Shown in pieces: positions 33,076-42,120 of a stretch of 64,000 nt of DNA (positions are counted from its first letter, which is position 1; every line of letters starts with the position of its first letter). This stretch comes from Acidobacteriota bacterium (lineage in GTDB: Bacteria > Acidobacteriota > Terriglobia > Terriglobales > Acidobacteriaceae). Made by a program: the position numbers and the translations under genes. The DNA lies in the NCBI GenBank assembly GCA_021846985.1, contig JAJZVX010000012.1, forward strand, positions 1 through 64,000, read 5' to 3'. Below the pieces are notes generated by a model. The model did not search any database. It was not told the origin of the DNA and saw nothing but the letters and a program-made list of their open reading frames with translations.

Positions 33076-33353
33076 GGAGTTTCGCAACCGGCTGTCCTGA
33101 GCTTCCTCCGTGATTACAGGTAGCGAGAGCCATATTGCCAAGGCAAAGACATTGCTGGCGGGGCGGAATTTGCGGGCTGCGGCACAACTTGCCGGCGCGG
33201 GTGAGATCTCCTGAAAGGCGGCAAACGAATTTGCTCAACAGCGCTTCTCTCCGAACTCCGGAGGTTGGGGGTGATGGATGCGCTGTTCGCTACGCCTGCC
33301 GCCTCAGGAGCGCCAGTTCAGGAGTTCGCGGTAAGCCGGCAAACAACTGAAGA

Positions 33354-34586
33354 TCAGGCGATCTGGCTCACCCTCGCGCTCGTCGGGCGCACCCGGTATT
33401 TGGTTGAGGTTACGGTCAAAGTGCGCTCGATCTTTTTGAGTGCGTGCGCTTCTTCTGGAGCGGCAAAGGTTGACGCCACGCCGTGGCTTGCGGCCCGGCC
33501 CGTTCGTCCCACCCGATGCACAAAGTCCTCGGCTTCCCGGGGAAGGTCGTAGTTCACTACGTGCGCAACGTCGGCAACATCGATCCCCCGCGCCACAACG
33601 TCGGTCGCCACCAGCACACGATGACGGCCCTCCGCGAATCCGCGCAAAGCCGAGCTGCGCTGCGACTGCGACCGGTCCCCGTGTATGGGAGCCGCCGCGA
33701 ATCCTGCCCGCGATAACCGCCGCGCCACCCGGTCCGCTCCGTGCTTCGTCCGCACGAATACCATGAAACTGCCGTCGTTCGATCCAAGAAGATGCTCCAG
33801 AAGTTCCTGCTTCCTTTCCATGGGAACCTCGAAGGTTTGCAGCTTCACATTGGGTGAGGGCTTCAGCTCCGAGCTGATGTCAATGCGCACCGGATTCCTG
33901 AGGTAGAGGCTCGCCACCTCACGAATCGCCGGGCTGACCGTGGCCGAGTAGCACAGCGTCTGCCGGTCCTGCGGCAAAACCGCCGCAATCCGCCGGATCG
34001 ACGGCTTGAAGCCCATGTCCAGCATTCGGTCCACTTCATCCAGCACCAGCATCTTCACACCGCTCAGGTTCACCAATCTGCGCGTCAGGTAGTCTTCCAA
34101 TCGGCCCGGCGTCGCCACGATCAGTCGCGCTCCCTTGCGGATTGCAGCCAATTGCGGACCTTCCGCCAGACCGCCGCACACCAGCGCTGCTTTGCCCTGG
34201 CCCTGCGTCAAATTGCGCCAGGCCTCCAGTACCTGCATGGCCAGTTCGCGCGTGGGCAGCAATACGAGAGCCTTCGTGTCCCTGGCGCCGGCAGTCATGC
34301 GTTCGATGAGCGGAATAAGAAAGCTCAGTGTCTTGCCGGTGCCGGTCTGCGCTGTCGCCAGCACGTCGCGCCCTTCGAGCGCCGGCGGCAGGGCCGCCGC
34401 CTGAACGGGGGTGGGATGGATAAAATGCGCATCGGCCAACTGCCGTTGCATGGCCGGTGAAAGTTGTAATTCAGAAAAGAGTCTCAATGTATTCCTGTTC
34501 TGCGCTTCGGCCGCGGGAATTCCACCCTCCAGAATCCTCTCTGGAATGCATCCATGGAATCGCGGCGGCAAACGCAGTCGCTTCAT
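33354..34586 (-). CDS. DEAD-box RNA helicase (RhlE-like)
   Basis: 410 residues with the helicase motifs in order: Q motif near FIHPTPVQAAALP, AQTGTGKT (Walker A), PTRELAMQV, DEVD in place of DEAD, SAT, and HRVGRTGRA. The C-terminal extension is short (about 30 residues), as in RhlE-type helicases that help ribosome assembly and RNA turnover in the cold. The ATG at 34586 gives a 30-residue N-terminal extension; a TTG giving LRLFSELQLSP is a better match to the family start, so the real start may lie about 30 codons in. It stands alone. Confidence 0.88.
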   Translation of the reverse strand: MKRLRLPPRFHGCIPERILEGGIPAAEAQNRNTLRLFSELQLSPAMQRQLADAHFIHPTPVQAAALPPALEGRDVLATAQTGTGKTLSFLIPLIERMTAGARDTKALVLLPTRELAMQVLEAWRNLTQGQGKAALVCGGLAEGPQLAAIRKGARLIVATPGRLEDYLTRRLVNLSGVKMLVLDEVDRMLDMGFKPSIRRIAAVLPQDRQTLCYSATVSPAIREVASLYLRNPVRIDISSELKPSPNVKLQTFEVPMERKQELLEHLLGSNDGSFMVFVRTKHGADRVARRLSRAGFAAAPIHGDRSQSQRSSALRGFAEGRHRVLVATDVVARGIDVADVAHVVNYDLPREAEDFVHRVGRTGRAASHGVASTFAAPEEAHALKKIERTLTVTSTKYRVRPTSARVSQIA

Positions 34587-34987
34587 GCTCCGCCGCCACC
34601 CGAAAATCGTCTCGGGCCGCGCCGGAAAACTTCACTTCTTGTATGCGGAAAACCCAGGAGCGCTTGCTCCAGACGATTCGAGATTCGCCACACCTATCAC
34701 GTCTTCGACTGCGATACGCCATCGCGTTGCAGCCTGGCCCGGCCGTCACTTTGAGTGGTGAAACCTTGACTTCAATGGACCATTACGCTGAGGGGCCTGG
34801 GGAAATTGCATGGTGGGCGATCTGGCGGATGTAGGCAAGAACGGCTCACAGCCAAACAACTGAGCGTGACCTAAGAATAGCACAGTGCGCCTAATTGCCC
34901 TCCCCGGCCACGCGCTGGCGTGCCAATCGTCCATGTGCTAGTATTAAATTCGTAATACCGAATATTCGAATTTAATGAGATTGCCAC
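34587..34987. other. Intergenic region with the ArsR promoter
   Basis: 401 bp; no gene is supported. The right part holds an inverted repeat over the expected promoter of the ArsR gene (34943-34976). Confidence 0.5.
34943..34976. promoter_or_regulatory. ArsR operator
   Basis: ATTAAATTCG (34943-34952) and CGAATTTAAT (34967-34976) are perfect complements 14 bases apart, ending 11 bases before the ATG at 34988. This is the normal layout of an ArsR-family self-repression operator, covering the promoter. Confidence 0.75.
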
Positions 34988-35320
34988 ATGCCCGATTCTT
35001 TACGCCGCTTCAAAGCAGATGTCTTTCAGGCACTCGCTCATCCCACAAGAATTGCCATCCTTGAGCTGCTCGGCACCGCGGAGCTCTCCGCGGGCGAGCT
35101 CATTGAAAGGCTGGGCATGGAGCAGGCCAACGTATCGCAGCATCTGGCCATACTTCGCACTCAGCGTCTGGTGATAAACCGCAAGTCGGGAAACCAGGTC
35201 TTCTATTCCGTACGCGATCCCATTTTGCTGGAAGTGCTGACGCTGATGCGGAGTTATTTTCAGAAGTACCTTACGGAGGCTCAACAGATGCTGCGAGAGA
35301 TGAGCGAGTCCGGAAGCTGA
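34988..35320 (+). CDS. ArsR-family repressor
   Basis: 110 residues with the winged helix AELSAGELIERLGMEQANVSQHLAILRTQRLV, preceded by ALAHPTRIAILELLG. It lacks the ELCVCDL metal site of classic ArsR/SmtB sensors, so the signal may be redox or another metal site. It opens the Ehr locus 132 bases upstream of the first subunit gene and probably represses it together with itself through the operator at 34943. An arsenic or zinc role is not supported by neighbours. Confidence 0.88.
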   Translation: MPDSLRRFKADVFQALAHPTRIAILELLGTAELSAGELIERLGMEQANVSQHLAILRTQRLVINRKSGNQVFYSVRDPILLEVLTLMRSYFQKYLTEAQQMLREMSESGS

Positions 35321-35451
35321 TCGCCATCGCATGCGGCGCAGGTTCTCTGATAACCGCCTGAAGACAAATTCATCCGGTCCGTTCGGGAGCGGACCTTGCC
35401 GGCGACGACACGCACTGCCTTTCCATAAAGGATTGAACAAGAGGACACTCA

Positions 35452-37491
35452 TTGAGTCCATTTTTCTGGGTCCATTCCGCCATCTCCTCTGTCTCCGCGC
35501 AGGAACTCGGTGCCGCGATGCTCATCGTCTCCGGCTGGCTGCTGCTAGCCATCGCGGGCATGCTCAAGCCGCACAGCATTCGTTATGTTGCGCGTATCCT
35601 CTTTCCGCTGGGCGCGGCGGCCTCTCTTGCCTTGTTCTGCGTGGCAGGAGAATTCCTGCTGGCCGGCCGTACGCCACAAACGATGACGCTCGCACTGGGC
35701 CTGCCGGATATGCCCTTTCATCTTCGTCTGGACGCACTCTCGGCTTTTTTCCTGATGGTGCTTGGCGTGGCCGGGACAGGAATTTCTACCTTTGCCGCCG
35801 GTTACTTCCGTAGCGGCGAAGGCACGGCGCCTGGACTGCTCGGATTGCACTACCACGTATTCATGGCCAGCATGGCTGTGGTCATGCTGGCCGACGATGC
35901 TTACCTGTTCATGGTGGCATGGGAGGTCATGGCGCTCTCCTCCTACTTCCTGGTCACATCGCAGCACCGTATTCCGGAGATCCGGCGGGCCGGTTTTCTT
36001 TATCTGCTCATGGCTCATGTCGGAGCTATGTGCATCCTGCTCAGCTTCGGCCTGATGCAGGGCGGAAGCTGGCAGCTTTCCTTCGACGCCATGCGCGGAG
36101 CCTCGCTCGCGCCGCTGCGGGCCACCTCGGCGTTTGCACTCGCGCTGGCCGGCTTCGGCGCCAAGGCGGGGGTCGTGCCCGCGCATGTGTGGCTGCCCGA
36201 AGCGCATCCGGCTGCGCCCTCCCCGGTCTCTGCCATGATGAGCGGCCTGATGCTGAAAACCGCCATTTACGGACTGCTGCGCGTCACCTTCGACCTGCTT
36301 CATGTGCGCTTCTGGCAATGGGGTATCGCGGCGCTTTTGCTGGGACTCTTTTCAGGCATCTTTGGCGCCATCTTTGCCGCCGTACAGACAGACATGAAGC
36401 GGCTGCTCGCCTACTCTTCGATTGAAAACATCGGCCTGATCGTCACCGCCGTAGGGCTCGCTATTCTCTTTGCCGCCAGCCACCTGCCACTCTATGCGGC
36501 ACTGGCTCTGGCAGCCGCCTTGATCCACGTGCTGAATCACTCTCTATTCAAAAGCATACTGTTTCTCACCACCGGGTCGGTCCTCCATGCCACCAAACAG
36601 CGCAGCCTGGGAAAGCTGGGAGGGCTCATTCGCTACATGCCCTGGGTGGCCTTGTTTGCTTTGATCGGCACACTTGCCATTGCCGGCCTGCCGCCTCTGA
36701 ATGGCTTCGTTTCCGAATGGCTGTTGCTGCAGGCCTTTCTGTTCACACCCCAGCTCCCGCACGCCTTCGTCAATATGCTCGTTCCGCTGGGGGCTGCGAT
36801 GCTGGCCTTGACCGTGGCCCTGGCGGCCTACGTGATGGTGAAGTTCTACGGCATTGTCTTTCTTGGCCAGCCCCGTGAGCCCTCGCTCGTTCAGGCCCAT
36901 CGCTCCAACTGGCTGGAGCGCATCGGGCTCGCCTGGCTCGCCGCCGGATGCATCGCAATCGGTGTCGAGCCGCAGTTGGCGCTGCACGCCGTGGGCAGCG
37001 TCACCGCCATGCTCGTGGGCCAAACCGTTGCCTCTTCCCCTTCGGCTTGGCGCATTGCCCCGATCGCGCCCCAACAGGCCTCCTACAGCGGCTGGGTCTT
37101 TCTCCTGGTGATCGTTTGCGTGGTTGCGATCACGTTTCTTGCTGTGCGCCTGCTCGTGCATGGCCGCGTGCGCCGGGCTCCGCCGTGGGACTGCGGATAC
37201 CGCTGGCAGGACGCGCGCATGCAGGATACGGCTGAAGGTTTCGGGCAGCCGATCCGCCAGATCTTCGGCTCCTTCTTCTGGATGCAGGTCCACCTTCCGT
37301 CGCCATCCGACGAAACGCCCCGCTACCGGGTGCACATCGAGGACCGCATCTGGCGCGTTCTCTACCGTCCCATCTCCGCGGCCATGCAGCGCATGGCGGA
37401 TGCCGTGAGTTTTCTCCAGGGCGGGCGGCTCGCGGTCTACCTGCTCTTCAGCTTTCTCACTTTGCTGGTCTTGCTGGTGTTTACGCTATGA
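35452..37491 (+). CDS. hyfB: Ehr/HyfB-like membrane subunit (antiporter-like)
   Basis: 679 residues with about sixteen membrane helices, homologous to HyfB/HycC and complex I NuoL/M-type proton-translocating subunits. The helix-5 glutamate is in MVAWEVMALSSYF and the key lysine loop is FGAKAGVVPAHVWLPEAHPA. These should carry proton or sodium translocation driven by the quinone/ferredoxin-linked core. The start is TTG at 35452, supported by GAGG upstream; no ATG fits. It is the first of six genes with overlaps or gaps of a few bases. Confidence 0.88.
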   Translation: MSPFFWVHSAISSVSAQELGAAMLIVSGWLLLAIAGMLKPHSIRYVARILFPLGAAASLALFCVAGEFLLAGRTPQTMTLALGLPDMPFHLRLDALSAFFLMVLGVAGTGISTFAAGYFRSGEGTAPGLLGLHYHVFMASMAVVMLADDAYLFMVAWEVMALSSYFLVTSQHRIPEIRRAGFLYLLMAHVGAMCILLSFGLMQGGSWQLSFDAMRGASLAPLRATSAFALALAGFGAKAGVVPAHVWLPEAHPAAPSPVSAMMSGLMLKTAIYGLLRVTFDLLHVRFWQWGIAALLLGLFSGIFGAIFAAVQTDMKRLLAYSSIENIGLIVTAVGLAILFAASHLPLYAALALAAALIHVLNHSLFKSILFLTTGSVLHATKQRSLGKLGGLIRYMPWVALFALIGTLAIAGLPPLNGFVSEWLLLQAFLFTPQLPHAFVNMLVPLGAAMLALTVALAAYVMVKFYGIVFLGQPREPSLVQAHRSNWLERIGLAWLAAGCIAIGVEPQLALHAVGSVTAMLVGQTVASSPSAWRIAPIAPQQASYSGWVFLLVIVCVVAITFLAVRLLVHGRVRRAPPWDCGYRWQDARMQDTAEGFGQPIRQIFGSFFWMQVHLPSPSDETPRYRVHIEDRIWRVLYRPISAAMQRMADAVSFLQGGRLAVYLLFSFLTLLVLLVFTL

Positions 37492-38450
37492 ATGGTATTG
37501 CATTTGTGTGGCAGTTCCTGGAAGTGGTGCTGGCTATCGCCCTCGCTCCCCTGTTCACAGGCTGGATTGCGCAGTGCCGGGCCTGGATGCAGAATCGATC
37601 CGCGCCGCCTCTCCTCCAGCCTTATCGCATGTTGCGCAAGCTCTTCCACAAAGAAGCAGTCTTGGCCGAACATGCCTCCCCCCTGCTCCGCGCCGCTCCC
37701 TATGCGCTCTTCGGCGCCATGGTGCTGGCGGCCGCCATCATTCCCTCGTTCGTCACCGACCTCCCCTTTGCCCGCGCCGCCGATGCCATCGCCCTCATCG
37801 GGCTCTTTGCCACGGCGAGAGTTTGCCAGGCGCTGGCGGCCATGGACATTGGGAGCGCGTTTGGCACCATGGGCGCGCGACGCGAGATGATGATCGGCTT
37901 TCTCGCCGAACCTGCCATCTTGATGGTGTTCTTCAACGCCTTTCTGCTCTTCGGAACCACCGCTCTGACTGGTGTGGTGGACAACTACGCATCCCACCCC
38001 TCGGTCGTCGATCCCAGTGTGATCTTTGCGGCCATTGGCTTCGTCATGGTGCTGCTGGCAGAGAATGCCCGCATTCCCATCGACAATCCCGCCACCCATC
38101 TCGAACTGACGATGATCCACGAAGCCATGGTGCTCGAATACTCCGGCCGCCATCTGGCTCTCATCGAGTGGGCCGCGAGCCTGAAGCTGTTCAACTACGC
38201 CTGCATCGGCATCGCGCTCTTCCTGCCCTGGGGCATCGCCATTCATGGCGCGGGCCTCGGCCATGTCCTGTTCGCCCTTGCCGCCCTGATCGTAAAGCTG
38301 GCGGTTTGCGGAGCGGCGCTGGCGCTGATCGAATCGCTCTCCGCCAAGCTGCGCCTGTTTCGTGCGCCGGAGTTTCTGGCCATGGCCTTCCTAATCGCCG
38401 TGCTGGGACTGCTCGTGCATCTGCTGATGGGAGCCAACACCAGTGCTTAA
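37488..38450 (+). CDS. hyfC: Ehr/HyfC-like membrane subunit (NuoH-like)
   Basis: 320 residues, about eight helices, matching HycD/HyfC, the NuoH-equivalent that links the membrane arm to the hydrophilic core. The tell-tale segments are RMLRKLFHKEAVL near the N-terminus and LAENARIPIDNPATHLELTMIHEAMVLEYSG, whose acidic residues lie at the quinone- or proton-path entry. It overlaps hyfB by 4 bases and hyfE by 8, so translation is coupled. Confidence 0.9.
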   Translation: MNGIAFVWQFLEVVLAIALAPLFTGWIAQCRAWMQNRSAPPLLQPYRMLRKLFHKEAVLAEHASPLLRAAPYALFGAMVLAAAIIPSFVTDLPFARAADAIALIGLFATARVCQALAAMDIGSAFGTMGARREMMIGFLAEPAILMVFFNAFLLFGTTALTGVVDNYASHPSVVDPSVIFAAIGFVMVLLAENARIPIDNPATHLELTMIHEAMVLEYSGRHLALIEWAASLKLFNYACIGIALFLPWGIAIHGAGLGHVLFALAALIVKLAVCGAALALIESLSAKLRLFRAPEFLAMAFLIAVLGLLVHLLMGANTSA

Positions 38451-39108
38451 ATCCTATCTCGTCGTCGAACTGCTGAAACTGCTCGCCGCCGGCATGCTGC
38501 TCATCTCCTTCGCTCTGCTGGCCACGCGGCGCACCCAGCGCCTGATTATGCTCTTTGCCGGACAAGGCGCAATCCTCTTCTTGTCCACATGCCTGGTTGC
38601 GCACGACGCGGGCTTGACCGAACTCTACTTCTCGGCGGCCTTGACGCTGCTTCTCAAAGTCGTCCTTCTCCCGCTCATCTTGCATGGACTCCTTCACCGC
38701 CTCGGCGCGCAGTGGGACAACGAGAGGCTCGTCCATGTTCCCGCCACCATGCTGGCCGGACTGGTGCTCGTCGTCCTCGCCTTCGGCCTGGCGCAACCAA
38801 TCAGCATGCTGGCCACCACCATCATGCGTCACACGGTCGGCATTGCGCTGGCCGTCATCCTGCTTTCTTTCCTGATGATGATCACCCGCCGCAAGGCCGT
38901 CTCGCAGGTGATCGGCTTCCTCGCCATGGAAAATGGCCTCTTCTTTGCCGCTACCAGCGCAACCTACGGAATGCCCATGGTGATCGAGCTGGGCATCGCG
39001 CTCGATCTCCTGGTCGCGGTCTTCATCCTGGGCATCTTTTTCTTCCAGATTCGCGAGCAGTTCGACAGCCTCGACCTGCATCACCTCGAAACCCTCAAGG
39101 AGGAGTAA
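38443..39108 (+). CDS. hyfE: Ehr/HyfE-like small membrane subunit
   Basis: 221 residues with about seven helices, matching HyfE, the NuoK-like subunit of formate hydrogenlyase-4-type complexes. GTG start at 38443 inside the hyfC end. The segment VIGFLAMENGLFFAATSATYGMPMVIELG holds glutamates typical of this subunit's proton path, and DLLVAVFILGIFFFQIRE closes the protein. Confidence 0.85.
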   Translation: MLKSYLVVELLKLLAAGMLLISFALLATRRTQRLIMLFAGQGAILFLSTCLVAHDAGLTELYFSAALTLLLKVVLLPLILHGLLHRLGAQWDNERLVHVPATMLAGLVLVVLAFGLAQPISMLATTIMRHTVGIALAVILLSFLMMITRRKAVSQVIGFLAMENGLFFAATSATYGMPMVIELGIALDLLVAVFILGIFFFQIREQFDSLDLHHLETLKEE

Positions 39109-39109
39109 C

Positions 39110-40561
39110 GTGGAAATCCTGCTGCTTCTGGGGCTGCCCCTCGCGGGCTCTCTGACGCTCGCCTTCCTGGGCGCGCGCCGCCACGCCCCGGAGGTCAACG
39201 CCGGCTTCAGCCTGGCCACCCTCGGCGCCGCCGCGCTGCTGGTCCTGCGCGTGCTGCACAACGGGCCGCTGCTTGCGTGGCGCGAGCAGTTCTACGTCGA
39301 TTCGTTCAATATCTTCCTGGTGGCGCTTACCGCGTTTGTCGGCTTCACCACCGCGGTCTTCTCCCGCCCGTACATGCGCGCCGAACATATCCATCGCAAG
39401 TTCAGCCCGCGCCGCCTGCGCCTCTATCACAGCATGTACCAGCTCTTCCTGGGCGCCATGCTCATGGCGCTCATGACCAACAACATGGGACTGCTCTGGG
39501 TGTCCATGGAAGCCGCCACGCTTTCGACCGTTCTGCTCGTGTCTCTCTACAAAACCAAAGCTAGCCTTGAGGCGGCGTGGAAGTACTTCATCCTGTGCGG
39601 CGTCGGCATCGCCCAGGCTCTCTTTGGCACCATCCTTCTCTACTTTGCCGCGGCGCGCGCGCTCGGCCATGAGGGAATGTCGTCGCTCCTCTGGACGCAT
39701 CTCTACGCAGTGCGCACGCAACTGGAGCCTACCGTGGTCGCTCTCGCCTTCACTTTTCTCCTCGTCGGCTACGGCACCAAGGTAGGGTTGGCGCCGCTGC
39801 ACAACTGGCTCCCCGACGCGCACTCCGAAGGCCCTGCGCCGGTCTCCGCCCTCCTCTCGGGCCTTTTGTTGAACGTGGCCCTCTATGCCGTGATCCGCGC
39901 CAAGACGCTGGCAACCGGTTCCATTGGTTCCATGCTGCCCAACCGCGTGCTGATGGCCTTTGGCCTCGTGTCGGCCCTGCTGGGCGCGCTGTTCCTGTGG
40001 AGGCAACGCGACATCAAGCGTCTCTTCGGCTACTCCTCCATCGAACACATGGGCCTCATCGCCTTTGCCTTCGGGATCGGCGGTCCGGTCGCCAACTTTG
40101 CCGCGCTCCTGCATATGACGGTGCACGCGCTCACCAAATCTTCGATCTTCTTCGCCGCCGGACATGCGGCCCAGACGGCAGGCACGCAGCAGATGGAGGA
40201 TATCCGCGGCCTGGTTCGCGTCAGCCCCGCACTGGGATGGGGCCTTCTGCTCGGCTCCCTCGCCATCCTCGGCTTTCCGCCCTTTGGCGTTTTCACAAGC
40301 GAGTTTCTCATCTTAACCACCGCGATGCGCCAGCATCCATGGACAACGCCGTTGCTGCTCCTTGCGCTCGCCATGGCATTCGCGGGCATCTTCTCCAAGG
40401 TCCAGCAGATGGTCTTCGGGGAAAACCCCGCCGCTAAGCTGACCCCTTCCCCCGCGCTGGTCCCCGTTTATGTTCATCTGGCCATCGTGCTGATGCTGGG
40501 AATCTACATTCCGCCCGCCCTGGCAGGGTGGTATCACGCTGCGGCGCAAATGATTGGTTGA
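39110..40561 (+). CDS. hyfF: Ehr/HyfF-like membrane subunit (antiporter-like)
   Basis: 483 residues with about fourteen helices, the second antiporter-like subunit (NuoN/NdhF-related). WVSMEAATLSTVLL carries the helix-5 glutamate and GYGTKVGLAPLHNWLPDAH the lysine loop, so it looks able to move ions. GTG start right after the hyfE TAA. SSIEHMGLIAF and the GFPPFGVFTSE segment are family hallmarks. Confidence 0.9.
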   Translation: MEILLLLGLPLAGSLTLAFLGARRHAPEVNAGFSLATLGAAALLVLRVLHNGPLLAWREQFYVDSFNIFLVALTAFVGFTTAVFSRPYMRAEHIHRKFSPRRLRLYHSMYQLFLGAMLMALMTNNMGLLWVSMEAATLSTVLLVSLYKTKASLEAAWKYFILCGVGIAQALFGTILLYFAAARALGHEGMSSLLWTHLYAVRTQLEPTVVALAFTFLLVGYGTKVGLAPLHNWLPDAHSEGPAPVSALLSGLLLNVALYAVIRAKTLATGSIGSMLPNRVLMAFGLVSALLGALFLWRQRDIKRLFGYSSIEHMGLIAFAFGIGGPVANFAALLHMTVHALTKSSIFFAAGHAAQTAGTQQMEDIRGLVRVSPALGWGLLLGSLAILGFPPFGVFTSEFLILTTAMRQHPWTTPLLLLALAMAFAGIFSKVQQMVFGENPAAKLTPSPALVPVYVHLAIVLMLGIYIPPALAGWYHAAAQMIG

Positions 40562-40565
40562 TCGC

Positions 40566-42113
40566 ATGACCTCTGACCTCATCAACGTGCAAATGGAATC
40601 AATGCCGTCGAATCTTCCCTGCCGGCGCCTCCGGGTGGGCGCCGTGGACTGGTGCCGCCGCGCCGCAAAACTCCGCGCCGGCGCAGCGCTGCTGCTCACG
40701 ATCTGGGGCGCCGACGATCGCGACCGCGACGGCCGCTATCGCGTCTTTGCCGCGTTTCTCGATCGCGACCAGATCACCGTGCTCGAACACGCCATGGATG
40801 CGGGCGCTCACCCCACTTATCCGAGCTTTGTGGAGTTCTTCCCGGCGGCCGCAAGAATGGAGCGCGCCGTCTTCGATCTCCTTGGCATCAGCAGCACCCA
40901 TCCCGACCATCGCGGCTGGTTGCGCCACGCGGGCTGGCCAAAGTCGGTCTTTCCGCTGCGCCGTGACGCCGATGCCGCGCAACAATTCGCTGCAGAAACG
41001 GAGCCCTATGCCTTCGTGCAGGTGGAAGGTGACGGCGTCCACGAGATTCCGGTGGGACCTGTTCATGCCGGCATCATCGAGCCCGGAAACTTTCGCTTCT
41101 CCGTGGTTGGCGAAAAGGTTCTGCGCCTCGAAGCGCGCCTTGGCTACACGCATAAAGGCATCGCAAAGCGCTTCGAATCGTTGTCTCTGCACGAAGGCCA
41201 TCGGCTGGCCGCGCGCATCTCCGGCGACTCGGCCGCCGCCTATGCCTGGGCGTACTGCGCGGCGCTCGAAGCCGCCACACAAGCGGCCTGCCCGCCACGC
41301 GCCGTGCATCTGCGCGCGCTAGCCCTCGAACACGAGCGCATCGCCAATCACCTCGGCGACCTGGGCGCGCTCGGAAACGACGCCGGCTTTGCCTTCGGGT
41401 TGACGCATTTTTCTCGCCTCAAAGAGGATCTTCTGCGCGTCAATCAATCCATTTTTGGTGCCCGCTACCTGATGGATTTCATCGTTCCCGGAGGGGTGGC
41501 CGCTGATCTGTCCCCTCATGCCCCGAAACGGCTCCGCGCTTTCTACGCAAGCCTCGAAGAGGATGTCGCCTCGCTGCGCGGAATCTACGAGAATCACGCC
41601 GGCGTGCAGGATCGCTTTCGCGGAACCGGCACCCTGACGGCTGCCACGGCGCAGATGCTTGGCGCGCTGGGGCTTGCGGCGCGCGCCTCCGGCATACCCC
41701 AGGATCTGCGCGCCACCCACCCCTGGCCGCCCTATCCCGAGATCGGGGTCGCCGCCATCACCCAGAGCGCGGGCGATGTCGCGGCCCGGGTTGCCTTGCG
41801 ATTGGATGAAATCTTCGCATCGCTTGGCCTTTGCCGCGCGCTGCTCGATAAGCTCCCCGCCGGAGAGATTCACGCCGGGATTCCCAGCGCCGCCCCCGGC
41901 ACCCTCGCCCTCGGTGTCATCGAAGGTTGGCGCGGCCCGGTTGCGATCGCCCTTGAAACCGGCCCCCACGGCGGCATCCGGCGCTGCCACGCCCACGATC
42001 CCTCATGGCAAAATTGGCCGCTGCTGGAGCATGCCATCCTCGGAAACATCGTTCCCGATTTTCCGCTGATCAACAAATCCTTCAACTTGTCCTATAGCGG
42101 CCACGACGGGTGA
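40566..42113 (+). CDS. hyfG: Ehr/HyfG-like large subunit without NiFe ligands
   Basis: 515 residues: an N-terminal NuoC-like domain (to about 155, with SFVEFFPAAARMERAVFDLLG) fused to a NuoD/HycE-like domain, as in HycE/HyfG. The [NiFe] cysteines are gone: where hydrogenases have a first CxxC the protein reads RISGDSAAAYAWAY, and the C-terminus SYSGHDG has no DPCxxC. So it cannot bind a NiFe centre and is an Ehr-type subunit, closer in role to complex I NuoCD. It keeps RLEARLGYTHKGI and ALEHERIANHLGDLG, the quinone-site helices. It starts 4 bases after hyfF. Confidence 0.9.
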   Translation: MTSDLINVQMESMPSNLPCRRLRVGAVDWCRRAAKLRAGAALLLTIWGADDRDRDGRYRVFAAFLDRDQITVLEHAMDAGAHPTYPSFVEFFPAAARMERAVFDLLGISSTHPDHRGWLRHAGWPKSVFPLRRDADAAQQFAAETEPYAFVQVEGDGVHEIPVGPVHAGIIEPGNFRFSVVGEKVLRLEARLGYTHKGIAKRFESLSLHEGHRLAARISGDSAAAYAWAYCAALEAATQAACPPRAVHLRALALEHERIANHLGDLGALGNDAGFAFGLTHFSRLKEDLLRVNQSIFGARYLMDFIVPGGVAADLSPHAPKRLRAFYASLEEDVASLRGIYENHAGVQDRFRGTGTLTAATAQMLGALGLAARASGIPQDLRATHPWPPYPEIGVAAITQSAGDVAARVALRLDEIFASLGLCRALLDKLPAGEIHAGIPSAAPGTLALGVIEGWRGPVAIALETGPHGGIRRCHAHDPSWQNWPLLEHAILGNIVPDFPLINKSFNLSYSGHDG

Positions 42114-42120
42114 ACTCCAA

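Noticed and set aside
39095-40165. Minus-strand open frame of 356 codons within the Ehr operon
   Set aside because: Antisense to hyfF; no hydrophobicity or motif.
40566-42113. [NiFe] hydrogenase large subunit
   Set aside because: No CxxC pair in the N- or C-terminal ligand positions, so a hydrogenase call is not supported.
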